Assembly (NCBI GenBank): GCA_007570785.1 | Contig: ML660777.1 | Coordinates: 9,540,499-9,604,498 of the forward strand | Direction of reading: 5' to 3' | Source of the DNA: Antilocapra americana | Taxonomy: Eukaryota; Chordata; Mammalia; Artiodactyla; Antilocapridae | DNA length: 64,000 nt | Shown here: one piece after another, positions 1 to 13,000 of the stretch | How the letters are laid out: each line of letters starts with the position of its first letter | Position numbering within the stretch: position 1 is the stretch's first letter | Notes under the pieces: model-generated | Told to the model about the DNA's origin: nothing | Database searches by the model: none | What the model saw: the letters and a program-made list of their open reading frames with translations, nothing else | Position numbers and translations under genes: made by a program

Positions 1-2870
1 GTGGGTGGGCCTCAGGGTCCCTGGTGGAGTGATTTGAGGTTATCCATTGGACAGTATCCAGTCAATGCAGAAAATTTTCCCAGTGTTACAACACAAGTCA
101 GGTTAAAGCTGTGTTGGTATTTTGTGTTTGATATACTTAAGACAATCTGGGGGAAATGGTCTCATTTAGTTTGGTTTCATCTTTAAGGGTAACAGGTTGG
201 GTTAGAGAGAAGCACAAGTCAGTGAGGTGTGCAGTATCTTTAAGTTGGAAAGGAGGGAAAAGAAAAGCATTTACTATGTAGGAAATAAGAGAATTTTCTA
301 ATATCAGTTGGAGAGAAATTGATGAAAAGTTGGATTTAAGTAGCTCTTCAATTCTACTGAGGTTGCTACCATGGTAGGCATTTTTTGGTCCCCAGCCTCC
401 ATCTGGTATCCTCTGGTTTTCTGCTGATGGAGCCAGATCACAGTGGTTAGCAGATTTCACTGTGCTCTGGTGTGGGTTATCTCATGGGAGTACGCAACCA
501 AGCATCAAATGATGTGCTAGGGAGGAACTTGGGAAGCCTCACCCCATGCCCCCAATTTCTGTCCAGCACCAGGAGTGGCCAAGTGCAGCAAGCTCATTAC
601 TTTGATGGAGGATAGCCAAAAAAAATGGTTTTTCTCTTAGAAGCATCAAGAAGCCCTCAGGAAGTTACTCTAAGCAAGCAACTCAGTTGACTGGTTATTC
701 AGAGTAATTCTCTTATTTTTTATCTTCATCATCTGTGTTTAATTTTTAAATTGTTGAGTTAGATCCAAATAAAGTTGTACAGAAGTGATACAGTTACATC
801 AAGATATACTGTCAGCTGTTTTAATGTACTACTCTTTTGTTTCACTTTTTGTTTGGCTCACTCCTCCCTCCACTTACATTACCCAAGTTACCAAACAGTA
901 AACTTTCCACTTTTTTTTAACCCATTCAAGTAGTCACTCACGTATGTACCTATGTATGCACCTATTTACAGGTAGGTTGTTTGGTTTTAAGTATTATTCC
1001 AGGCTCTTTTCTTGCTTTTCTCAGCAATAGAAATCACTTCAAGTTCTTTTTAATGACCAAATAATAACATGAATGTGGATCACCATTTTCCTAGTTCTTC
1101 CCTCACATAGTGGGCATTTCTTTGTTTGCAGGCTCAGGTCTCTTTCTTCCTTCTTCCCTCCCTCGTTTCCTTTGTTTTTTCTTTATTGCCACTGTGAGCA
1201 ATGTTTGAAAAAACCAGTTCCTTACATATAAACAGACTCCTTACATGCGCTGATATTTCTGTCAGATAGGGTTCCCCAGGGTAGGATTGATTGACCAAAT
1301 GGTATATATTTTTACCAAAGACTGACAGGTTGTTTTCCATAAAAGCTACTATAATTCACCTTTAGAATCCACTCTGTATTATAGTGGCTCTGACTTGTAC
1401 AAACTTTACTGTGCATCTGAATTACCCAGAGATTTTTGTTAAAATGCAAATTCAGTAGAGCAAGACGAGCCTGAGATTCTGTGTTTCTAACAGCTCCCTG
1501 GTGATGCTGTTTCGCCAGCCACACTTGAGAGTATTGAGGCACTTAAGTCGTGTATTAATTAGAGCTGTGTCCAGGAGGTGGGCAAAAGACTGGATTGGGA
1601 GAGGGAGTGGTTTAAACATTTTTAAGGAGTGCTTTGCTTCAGGTTCAGCTCTTGGGAGAGTGTTGGGGGTACAGGTCATGTTAGGTGTGTGGTCATCCAA
1701 CCACTGGAGCCACTTTCCTTTTTCAGACATTTCCCTCCCGTATCTGTGGTTATGATTTAGGCTGGAAGGAGTGGGATGCTTCATATTTACTGATAGTTGG
1801 CAAGAAATAATGCTCCAGATTAAGTCGATAGGGTATTCTGAGAATAAGGGAGCAGGTAGAAGTAGGGGGGAGGGCAAGGAGAAGCAAGAAAGGGGTGTGT
1901 TCAGATCGGTATGTGGTGAGCTGCATGTGCTGAATGGCCATGTTAGGCAAAAGAATTCCACCCATGTTTGTGACCCTTTGGCAATATTTTTACTCTTATT
2001 ACTGATAAGAATCATATCATTTGAGAAAAATGTTTAAAAGCTATAATAAAACTTTGCCTTTCTATCTGAATGGCCTGGGAATGTGCCTATCAGAGTGCTT
2101 TCAAGATGTAGCTTTGAAAGGGGTGTTTGCTTTGGTAAACAGATGTTTGGTTTTTTCCCTTTGGAAGGGACAGCATTGAAAGTAAGTTAAATGAAGGAGA
2201 ATTCTAATTGCGTGACCCACTTGGACTGGGTGGGTGGATGGCCCAGAGGAGGGAAGGAGCAGGCACATTTATTGAACTTGGAGTTGAGGCCACTTGTAAC
2301 CTGAGGACGTGAGCAGGGAAACATAAACGCACAAAGAGGTTTTTATTATTTTAATCTGATTATGAGAGTGCTATTTAAAACACATAAAAATGAATTTTGC
2401 CTAGGAAAAAGCTTTACAAAAGCCATTTATACTCACCAAGAGCTTCAAGTTTTATCCAAAGACAAAAAACACCAGAACCCTTTTTAAAAAACCTTTATTC
2501 TTCTACATATGTAAAAACAAATAATTTTGCCTTTCACATTGACATAATGGAACAATTGAAATGGAAACTCTGGATCCTACTCAAGTTTCAGAAAACTGCT
2601 GCTGCTCAGATTCAGAAGAACCAACTCCACGGGTAGAGTGTTTTCCTTGAACCTGGGCAGGATTTCTTTGCGTTTTCACAAATAGACTCAATGACTCCAC
2701 CAAACATAGTTTAAATTCTTAACACCATTCTAGAAGTGTTTTGTTGTTATTTAATCACTACTAATATGTTAGCCAGACCAAGAAATAAAGTACCCAACTT
2801 CCATAAATACATAAAACTTTAAAAGTAACTTTCAGAGCATAACAGTACATCATTGGTTTTGTGGGCTAAG
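1..2870. other. Probable ECT2L intron, no gene seen
   Basis: No exon with good borders was found on either strand. About 1395-1507 is a degraded MER5A-like hAT fragment (the phrase leading to 'ctgtgtttctaacagctccctggtgatgctg' style ending). The rest is unassigned AT-rich sequence. The missing C-terminal ECT2L exons were specifically looked for here and not seen. Confidence 0.5.
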
Positions 2871-3071
2871 TGTTAGTCACTCAGTCGTGTTCGACTCTGC
2901 AATGCCATGGACTGTAGCCTGCCAGGCTCCTCTGTCCATGGGATTTTCCAGGCAGGAATACTGGAGTGGGTAGCTATTCCCTTCTCCAGGGGATCTTCCC
3001 AACCCAGGGGTCGTATCTGAGTCTCCAGCATTTCAAGCAGATTCTTTATTGTCTGAGTCACGAGGGAAGCC
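2871..3071 (-). mobile_element. Bov-tA SINE
   Basis: This is an antisense copy of the ruminant tRNA-derived SINE: gtcactcagtcgtgttcgac at the left, then ccatggactgtagcc, the 'gggattttccaggcaggaatactggagtggg' block, and a terminal 'gagggaagcc' that corresponds to the gggcttccctggtgg head of the sense strand. Nearly full length. Confidence 0.88.
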
Positions 3072-4139
3072 TCTGTGAGCTGGCCTGAGTCAAAACTCTG
3101 TTTATCACCTTGTCCTCATCCACATTCTGACTAGTGGCTCATAGTGGCTTTTGGCAGTTGCCAGGGTAAAAGTCAATTCAGAGCCAGAGTCCTGTATCCC
3201 TGAGAAGTCTGGGTATTTCTCTTCCCCCAGTGCCCAGTTCCTGGTCAATGACTATAGGTCCCTTCAGGTAAGCTAAAAGTAAAGTTAACAATACACATAC
3301 TCTGTGGTTTAGTAATGTTGGTCCTCAAGAGGACTCGGGGTCTGAGCAGTAGATGGCTCTGTTTGGTGATCTAAAGCCGTGCCTCTATTCACCAGTCTAA
3401 GAGGCTCCACTTTTGCACTTGGCGACACCCCATTAGAAGGAGAACAAAAGTAAACAAAAATGCTTAAAAAAAAAACAGCAAGTTTAAAGTCACACATGAA
3501 AACGTCAAAGTTCCAAGGTACATAAAAGCTTAATCCAAAACTGGGTTATATCTACAGAGGGACAAATGCCTCCAGGTTTCCTAGCCCTAAAATGACTCTC
3601 CCCAGAGCAAATTCTATCAGTCAGAAACAGGGACTTAGATAAAGAAAGATAAAGGAAGAGTGTCTGAGAGTGAATGTATGAAGGTAAAATTAATTCTATT
3701 AATAAAAAAAGAATAATCCCTAGCATGTGTCCTACTACACAGACGTGTTTGGAATTGCTGACTTGATATCTAGTTTCCTTCTCTTGTTGTAGCTCATTTC
3801 TATTGTTCCTGACCAAAAACAACAAAACGAGAAAACAAAAACACTGTGACAATGAGAAAAGTGACACAATTGTGTGATTTGATTTTCATTTAAGGGACTG
3901 GTTAAATCGAGGTGAAGGGACTGGTTTATTCCAACCTCTCCTCCACCCCAAATCCCGTCCTGGGCCTTTGGGAAACATTCAGTGAAACATTCATTGAAAT
4001 AACAGGCAATCTGATTTTCATTTCTTTTATTGGAATTAGTTCCTCTTCATTTGGTTGCTCTTTGTGGAGCTACCTACCATCTTTGCCATTAATACTGAAA
4101 ACATAGATTGGCAAACCATTTTCTAAAGGAAGAATTTAA
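3072..4139. other. Intronic sequence, nothing recognised
   Basis: No exon, RNA gene or recent repeat could be supported. The short open frames on the minus strand have no family resemblance or splice context. Confidence 0.4.
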
Positions 4140-4372
4140 AAACAACGGCCCCACTCCTTGCTTTTTGTAAATGAAGTTTTATTGGAACACAGCTACACTT
4201 GTTCACTTATATATTGTATTGTTTATGAAGATCATATTAATCATCATGTATTGGATTTATGCTACAGTGGCAAAGTTAGGTAGTTGCCACAGATATCATT
4301 TGGCAAGAAAGACCTAGAATACTTAGCATCTGACCCTTTACAGAAAAAGTTTGCCCATCCTTGTTCTAAAGG
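4140..4372 (-). mobile_element. Old DNA-transposon (hAT-type MER) fragment, subfamily not assigned
   Basis: The stretch 'gtaaatgaagttttattgg' with 'aacacagctacact' and, later, 'ccctttacagaaaaagtttg' is a very common mammalian medium-reiterated repeat, diverged here. I recognise the phrase from memory but cannot name the subfamily. Orientation is by convention only. Confidence 0.5.
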
Positions 4373-6902
4373 AGAAAAGGAAATGTTAGCACCTTCGCAT
4401 CACAATAGTTTTTACACTACTGTGAGCACTGTGCAAACTAGACATGTGAGACCTCAGTACAGTGGTGGTCCTACGGTGAGACCTTTGGAGTGCTGACCTC
4501 AGTAACTGCAGATAATTAACTGGTCTTCTCTTTCTTAGAGTTGAGCAGATCATCCATGTGATATCTCACATCAGCTCTCCTCTCAGTAGGAAAGTGACCA
4601 AACCAGAAATCCCATGTCTCGAGTTAGTGGCCCAGGCAATGACAGTTTAGTTTCTTCCAGTCTATAAAGTAGCCGCCTGGAATGTGAGTAAGGCGGTAAA
4701 CACTGTACACTGTCTCAGAGGGGTGCATGTGTAACTCTTCAGATCAACACAAAGATTTATTGTATATTTACAACATGACAGACATTGTACTGGATTCTGG
4801 GTACAGATAAGTAAAACACACTCATAGCCATAGGATAGTTGAATATTTACCTTAAATAGAAACTTATGTCCTCATCACAGCAGTGAAGTTGGGCCACATC
4901 TTGAACCCTAATCAGATATCTGTTTGCTTCTGATAGAGTCTATGAAATAAAAAGAATTAGAAATATATATATATATATATTTATAAAATAAGTCTCACTA
5001 CTGAATAATCATATCCCCAAAGATGTAAGTGTTGAGTAGAACTCAGTTCAATTATGAAAAAAGCATTGTTTTTAAGGGAGTTGTCTAATTTTTAAAACTA
5101 TTGATTTTTTTTAAAAAAATTATAAATGTTTTCCTACTACCAAAAATAAAGTGGGGATGTGAGTGAGTTAGAAGGTATCTATCAAGAAAAGGAAGTGGAT
5201 GAAATGTTACAAATTAAGATGTCAGGCTCTTTTATTGATCTAGCCATGGAGATGATCATTTGGGGCATATAGTGATCCAGAGATGAAGTTCTGTGGATTC
5301 TGTGAGTCCCAAGTTTTTTGGATTTTCTGTAATCCAATCAATCCCATTACTCTTTTCCTTTCAAAATGTGCAGATCTGAATTAAGCCAAAACAACTGCAT
5401 TTTGATTCCTCAATTTGGCCAAATAAAAACAGTCGATTGATACTTTAATTCCATATAATTCACATTTTAAACTTCTGCTATATGCTGAACACTAGAAGAC
5501 ACTAGTTCATATCTGATGGAGCTCCCAATCTTGTGGATAAAGGACTGTAAGAAGGTGTGACAGGGAGGTTCAGGGTGTTGAGAATACCTAGGAAGGGGCA
5601 ACTCACACTTGGAGATGTCGGGGTAAACTTCAAGGCAGGTGATACTTGAACTGGATCTTTAAAGTATGAATAGGAGTTTATCCAGTGGAGCAGAAAAAGA
5701 AGGCAATTTTCTAAGAGGGAGGAGCATGAGAAAAACACAAATGTGTAAGGAGAGGCTGACATTATTTAGAGAATTGTGATTATGTCTGTGTGGTTTGATC
5801 ATAAGGTGGTAGGCAAGGCAGTGAGAAGGAAAGGAGAATGAGTCAGACGATATTCCATAGGTAACAGATAACCAACAGAGGACTTCTAGGATTTTTACAG
5901 ATGTCCTCAGTGGGAAGAATCTTGTGCCAGATATTATGTGCAGAGAGATAGAAAACAATAAAGACATGGCCCCATTCCTCAAAGAGGGTCATGAGCTCTG
6001 TAGTACCAAGCAAGGTGCTAAGACTACAGAGAAATCATGGGATGGGGTCAAGCCCACTTGTGCCTCTTCTCATCTAGCATCCTTGCAGATAACAAGGATG
6101 TAGACTATGAGCTTGGCAGCACCCGGCACACAGCAGGCACTCAACAGATGTTAGCTGAATCAGAATCTCTACGTCTCCGTTTTGAGCATGAGATGTAGCA
6201 AGTGCATTAGAATACGTACAGGGCACCCCCAGATGAGTCTCTGAATGTCTAACAGGTGATCTTTCATACTGATGTTCCGCTTCAACTAGAAAAGAAAGTG
6301 ATTTTAGGCACACTGAAATTGTGATATTTTTATACATAAAAATAGATTAAAATATGTTATGGCACTTGATAGCATTGTGGTATTTTCATAAACTATCATA
6401 AGAATCTCAATTTCCTATACCCAGTGTTTTAAAACAAAGAGGCAAGTGACAAGACTGTTCAAAAAGTTTTTTTCTGGGTGTACTGTGTTATTGCTTCCAT
6501 TCAGCCCAGACTCCTGGACTGTGTGCCCATCACAGGGAATGTTCAGAATGGTAGTCCTATACCCCAAGATGATCAAATCTTGCAGAGAATAATTGTGATT
6601 GCTGTACTTTCTTAGGCAGGAAAGTTGATGAATACGTTAAGAAGTACTTTCAGAAACTAAGAGGTTTGCTCTCTTTTTTAATCTGGATAAGTGTACTTAT
6701 AGAGATATCTGAAAACATTATTTGGTTTAGAATGAAGGCCCTCAGTGCTCAATATCACTGAATATAATGATTTAGCATTAAAAGGATGAAAATGTTTGAA
6801 GGGAATCCCAAGAGGCCAGGGTATCTTGGAATCTTTGAGTCAGAGTACCACAAAGGTATTATTAACATTTTTAAAGGACACAAACTCTTACCAGCAACCA
6901 AC
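4373..6902. other. Region below exon 16: L2-like fragment and AT microsatellite, no exon found
   Basis: 4963-4981 is an (AT)n run. About 5560-5760 has a degraded L2-like phrase ('tgatacttgaactggatctttaaagtatg' type). The next ECT2L exon should lie in this direction, but no open, bordered segment with PH-like features was found. A weakly exon-like block near 4560-4650 has stops in all minus frames. Confidence 0.4.
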
Positions 6903-7059
6903 CTGATTTATGTAGCCTTTGTAATTTTTGATTTGGTCAATTGCAATGGTCAAGTTTCCACGGTCAATATGTTCTGAAGGTGTGTGAAGCCTCAGAGCAT
7001 AGAGAAGATGAATATATTCTTCAAACCTTCGGGATGGGTACAAAAGCAGCTCCGGAAGA
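6903..7059 (-). CDS. ECT2L: ECT2L coding exon 16 (residues 708-760; DH conserved region 3), last exon seen
   Basis: The acceptor is CCTCCTACAG. The exon is 157 bases (one base of Ser708, then 52 codons). It encodes [20 protein letters not shown], then [15 protein letters not shown] and a helix ending KNYKGYINQ, the C-terminal long helix of the DH domain. The usual P-V-Q-R-x-x-R-Y of conserved region 3 is replaced by Y-P-S-R-R-F-E-E-Y. Two donors compete: CAG|gttggt at 6902 (weak, assumed here) and CTG|gtaaga at 6891 (strong), which adds 11 bases and changes the phase. No continuation exon was found below 6903. Confidence 0.9.
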
Positions 7060-10000
7060 CTGTAGGAGGCACAGAGAGAAGGGAGCTCTGGTCCCTTTCT
7101 GAGGCCACAGAACACCAGTCCTTGGGGGGCCCTAGCTGTGCTCTCCTCAGAGCTTACCTCAGCATTTTGGTAACAATGGTCTTATCGTGCCTCTTCAGGA
7201 AAGCTCGGAATGCTGGTATCATTTCTCTGCACTAAAGGTGAGAGTTATATTGTCAGAATTCTGTAAGGCAGTTGTGAAGTGTTGTTTCTATTCCACCAGA
7301 CAAGCATAATCTGTGAAGCGCCCAAAGCAAAAGAGCAACGTCTACACCTAATCACAGTACTATTAATGCTATAGGTGCTTCCTGATATCCTAAGGATAGT
7401 GTATTAATTATACCATAAATTAACCCTAGTCATTGAACTTAATCAGTATAGAAAAATGAAAATGGACTTTGCATGCAGGTAGGCCTGGATTAGAATTCTA
7501 ATTTAATTTTATCTAATTCTGTGTGAGCTTGTCAAGCTTACTTAACTCCTCTGAGCCTCAGTTTTCTCATGGATGTCATGGCTAACTCTTTTGGTGAGGG
7601 GCTAGGGAGGGGGCGGAAATCCTATCCCCAGAGTGCCTGCCACACAGTAAGTGTTAAGTGTAGGGACTGGTGTGTAATTCTGCTGTTAAGCATGTTTTCC
7701 ACAATAACATTAAGAAGGTGCTCCTTTGTACTTAAAATCTGTTTTTAAATGCATTATTCATCACCATTACAGCCCCCAGGAAGTCACCTCATTTTTCTTG
7801 GGACGCCAGTAATTCTAATTTCTAGAAATCAAATAGTCACTGATTTCAGTAATATTAATAGCTAACTAACATTTACTGAGTACTTACTTATATGCACCCC
7901 CATGCTAGTGAAATAGACACATGATTATCCAAAACTATAAAATTGCTGGCACCAATCTGCTATGATAACATGTGATGCTTTGCTGCAATTCTTGTCCTAA
8001 AGGTCAGTTCTGTGACGCTGCTTTATTCATGCAACTTTCACATAATCGAGTTGCGCAGCAGAGCTTAAACTCCCCAGGTGGAGCAGGGAAAAGATGACAA
8101 AGGGAGCTGTCTGAGGTCAGAAAGTGTTCAGAGACCTCCCAGCCCCAGGCCTTCACTTCAGGGCCTCAGGGCAGACAGGTGGGCAGGGCCACAGTGGACA
8201 CAGCGACAGGGCAGAGGGCACCACCACGTCCCAAGGTGCCCCTCCTGCTGCCCTTCTGATGCAAATCGAGGAGGGAAAAGAGGTATCTTATTGTCATCAG
8301 AGGAGATCCCAAAGAGAGTTGCAAGGGGTACAGATGAGAGCTGCATAGTCCTGCTCAGAATACATGCACAGTGTCACACAAAGACAACTGTTTAAAAGGA
8401 ATACAAGACAAAAGAATTCCTTATTTTATCATGAGATTTCACACATTGAGTGTCATTATTCCAGTGCATGATTATGAATTCCTTTTCTCCATGAGAGAGC
8501 TGGACTCGCCACACGGGCTGTAGAGGCAGTATGAAAGCAGGGTTCACAGTTTTGCTTCTGCCTAACTGTGAACTATGTTCCTATAACCAAGCCCCAGGGT
8601 AACTGGGGCAGGTGGGAGTCTGGAAATTTGCATGAGGACTAGTTCAGTCACACAACCAGTTCCTAGGCACTGCTGGGTCAAGCACTGTGCCAGTCCCTAG
8701 TGATCGAAACTAAGTAAGTCATGCCCTCATCCTCAAAGAGCTCACGGTAAACCAGAGGAGGAGATCTGGAAACCAAGGATAGAAAAGAAGTCTTTCCTAC
8801 TAATTCTAGTCCTTCTAGTCCTCGTAAGTTCAGACGGTCTGATAAATGCTTGGATGGTCCCTCAATCTGTTACCTTCTCAATAGTTTTTAGAACCACAGG
8901 GTAATTGTTGAAGAAATTAGTATAAGTGTTCAGCTGGCTTCCAAACTTTATGAATATGTCTCCCACACAGTGAGCAGGGCCCCATTCCTGTAGTCTGTCT
9001 CTCAGGTCATCTAGAAACTGCCTGCAACATGAGAAAAGCGTGGCTGTGAAATATTGACCAGTGATAGTCTATAAACAATAAATTTGTACTCAGTCATTTA
9101 GGGCGGGGCTTTTGTCAGATCTTTTCGATGTGACACAGAGCTGGAAAGGGAGGAAGCAGGTTGACTTGGGGGCTGAGTCAGGATCCCAAGCTGGCCTGGA
9201 GAGGCTGCCCTGACTGTTCCCTCTCCCCTTTGCCTGGGGACAGTTTCTTACAGTCCTCAGAGGAGGGTGCTCAACTCACTTCAATGGCTGAATGCCATCA
9301 CCACCACTAAGCTCATTTCCCTTGGATCAAAGGTTATCTTCAGCCATCACAGAATTTCAAAACTGGAAGCACACTAGTTCCTTTTATAGAATCTGGGGTC
9401 CCTGAAGCTAAGGAACTTGTTCTAAGTTATCTAAAGAGTTACTGGCAGAGAAACACAAGCTCAGTTTGTCTTCCTTTATTCAGTGAAAATGATCAATTTT
9501 CTCTCTCAACCCTTCCATATACATATATTGTTATTACACTAATCCCCAGCCTCTGGTTCTCTAAGCAAAGTATTCTAGTGACTTAGTCCCACTACAGTCT
9601 CCTGTTCCTCTCCCACTGATCAGCCAAACACTGATGACTATGAGCAACTCCCCTTCCCATTGTCTTTTGCGTAAATAGCATAATGAATATAGAATCCCCA
9701 GGCACTGAACTCCTTGTACTATAGCTCTGAGTCCAGGCAGGGATATACCCCAGGAACCATCACTACTGTTTGCAGGCCAGTGTCAAGAATCATCTCTCTT
9801 CTGTGAGATGATCAGGCAGTGTCCCCAAGGGCAGAAAATGACTGAGCCTCTGTATAACTTTTTGAAACAAGTGTGTGCTCCTCCCATACCACAATGAATA
9901 TTTCAAAATACAGCTATTCAGAGTTTACCTGTTGAGACATAAGATCTGCAGAATGTCAGAGAACATGATCTGGATGTTTGCAGCACTCAGAATGGCTCTG

Positions 10001-13000
10001 TTTGATGACAGCGCCGCTCTCAGTGGCCTCACATAAACATCTCTCACAACTTCCAGTATCTGCACATATTTTCTCTCACTCTGTAAGAGTTCCCTGACGA
10101 CTCTGGTTTGCTTTTCGGCTGAATCCAGATAGAGTTTTCTCTCCTGTGGAAAAGCATTAAGAACTCAGAAGGAAAGTATAATGACTCATTTCAGGCTTCC
10201 ATCATCAAAAAGCCTGACGGTCAAAGGAGACAGAGAAATGAAAGTATTGAGCAGTCAGGTGGTCTCACTGAGGGTGTCATTCCAGTTCATGATACACAGA
10301 GCTGAAGGGAAACTTGATAAGGGAATGTGGAGGACTCTGCTGGCCACTGTTTGTCCCTATTATCAAATTGTCCCCCCTCAAAAAAAAAAATTGTCCCTCA
10401 CACTGGCCAGCTTGATGCCATAGTAGAGATGGGCCTTGGACTCTTGAATCTTGAGAAGGTTCAGGTTGAGAATTTACTTTTATCCATCTATCCATCTGAA
10501 TAGATATCTAGTGTCATGTGCTAGATGTTGGCTCTACAATGATACAAAGGCAGAATTCTGCCCTTACAGAGGTGATGGTGAGAAAGCCTTTGGGTTGTGC
10601 ATTGTTTTCCTATTTTCTTTCCCCAGTAGCGTTTTATTGATTATCCTGTAAACAAGACTGAAATGAGCTAGACCTCTCATTATCAGGTAATTCAATAGTT
10701 ATTTCCTGCTGTGTATTATGAAATACCAGAATCATGCTCTTCTTTCTGTGTTTAGGAAAAAGTACTCTCTCTCCTGGGTAGTTAGGTTTCCTGATGTTTT
10801 ATGCTTTCTGTATATCAAAGTCCTGTTTTACCAATGCCGAGGGAAAAGCCATGCACTGGTTTAAAGAAAGCCCACACCCAGATATTGAGTGCTATGTTTA
10901 TTAATTAATTTACTTACTGGAATTTATTAATTAGTAATTAGTAATTAATTTCCTTTACTGGAATAAAGATTCTTTCCCTTGTTTATACTTTTAAAGTTAT
11001 AAAATTATTATTTTTACAATATAAAACAATCACAATATTCAAATTTTTAAAATCTAATGGCCTTGTATTTGCACCTAGAACGATTAAAATTCTGAGAACA
11101 CAATTTCCTCTTTCCCCTCCAGCCCTGCCCCACACTGCCCCAAATAAAATATGACAGTACTAATGCTTAATGCCATGTGATCTGCACCTGAAATGTCAAC
11201 CATAATTTCATGAGCTAAAATTAAAATGTGAAAATAAGAGAAGAATCAGAACATTCATTCTGTTTGAAATACTATAAACACTGTTCTTGGTTAGTTTTAA
11301 TCTTTCAAACACATGGCTATTGTATATAAAGCCTATTTAGATAGTTAAAATTCCCTGGTGGCTCAGCAGTAAAGAATCCACAGCAATGCAGAAGACATTG
11401 GAGACACAGGTTTGACCCCTGGGTCAGGAAGATCCCCTGGAGGAGGAAATGGCAACCCACTCCAATATTTTTGCCTGGATAATCCCATGGACAGAGGAGA
11501 CTGGTGGGCTACAGTCTATAGGGTTGCAAAGAGTCAGACAAGACTGGGCAACTGAGCAGGCACAATGAGTTTACGTCAGGCAGTCAGTCAGTTCATTCAC
11601 TCAGTCATGTCCGACTCTTTGTGACGCCATGAATTGGAGCACACCAGGCCTCCCTGTCCATCACCAACTCCCAGAGTTTACCCAAACTCATGTCCATGGA
11701 GCTGGTGATGCCATCCAGCCATCTCATCCTCTATCGTCCCCTTCTCCTCCTGCCCTCAATCCTTCCCAGCATCAGGGTCTTTTCCAGTGAGTCAACTCTT
11801 CGCATGAGGTGGCCAAAGTATTAGAGTTTCAGCTGCAACATCAGTCCTTCCAGTGAACACCCAGGACTGATCTTTAGGATGGACTGGTTGGATTTCCTTA
11901 CAGTCCAAGGGACTCTCAAGAGTCTTCTCCAACACCACAGTTCAAAAGCATCAATTCTTCGGCACTCACCTTTCTTTATAGTCCAACTCTCACATCCATA
12001 CATGACTACTGGAAAAACCATAGCCTTGACTTGACAGACCTTTGTTGGCAAAGGAATGTCTCTGCTTTTCAATATGCTATCTAGGTTGGCCATAACTTTC
12101 CTTCCAAGGAATAAGCATCTTTTAATTTCATGGCTGCAATCACCATCTGCAGTGATTTTGGAGCCTAAAAAAATAAAGTCTGACACTGTTTCCACTGTTG
12201 TCCCATCTATTTCCCATGAAATGATGGGACCAGATGCCATGATCTTAGTTTTCTGAATGTTGAGCTTTAAGCCAACTTTTTCGCTCTCCTCTTTCACTTT
12301 CATCAAGAGGCTCTTTAGTTCCTCTTCACTTTCTTCCATAAGGGTGGTGTCGTATGCATATCTGAGGTTATTGATATTTCTCCCAGCAATCTTGATTCCA
12401 GCTTGTGCTTCTTCCAGCCCAGCATTTCTCATGATGTACTCTGCATATAAGTTAAATAAGCAGGGTGACAGTATACAGCCTTGATGTACTCCTTTTCCTA
12501 TTTGGAACCAGTCTGTGGTTCCATGTCCAGTTCTAACTGTTGCTTCCTGACCTGCATACAGGATTCTCAAGAGGCTGGTCAGGTGCTGTGGTATTCCCAT
12601 CTCTTAAAGAATTTTCCACAGTTTATCATGATCCACATAGTCAAAGGCTTTGGCATAGTCTATAAAGCAGAAGTAGATGTTTTTCTGGAACTCTCTTGCT
12701 TTTTTGATAATCCAGTGGATGTTGGCAATTTGATCTCTGGTTCCTCTGCCTTTTCTAAAACCAGCTTGAACATCTGGAAGTTCACGGTTCATGTATTGCT
12801 GAAGCCTGGCTTGGAGAATTTTGAGCATTACTTTACTAGCATGTGAGATGAGTGCAGTTGTGCGGTAGTTTGAGCAATCTTTGGCATTGCCTTTCTTTGA
12901 GATAGGAATGAAAACTGACCTTTTCCAGTCTTGTGTCCACTGCTGAGTTTTCCAAATTTGCTGGCATATTGAGTGCAGTACTTTCACAGCATCATCTTTT

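Noticed and set aside
4540..4650. Block resembling an exon in composition, considered for the missing C-terminus
   Set aside because: All three minus-strand frames contain stops within the block, and no PH-like pattern appears.
8078..8395. Overlapping open frames on both strands, possibly an exon of ECT2L
   Set aside because: Exons 14 and 15 already match in phase, and no GT-AG borders around this block preserve a frame.
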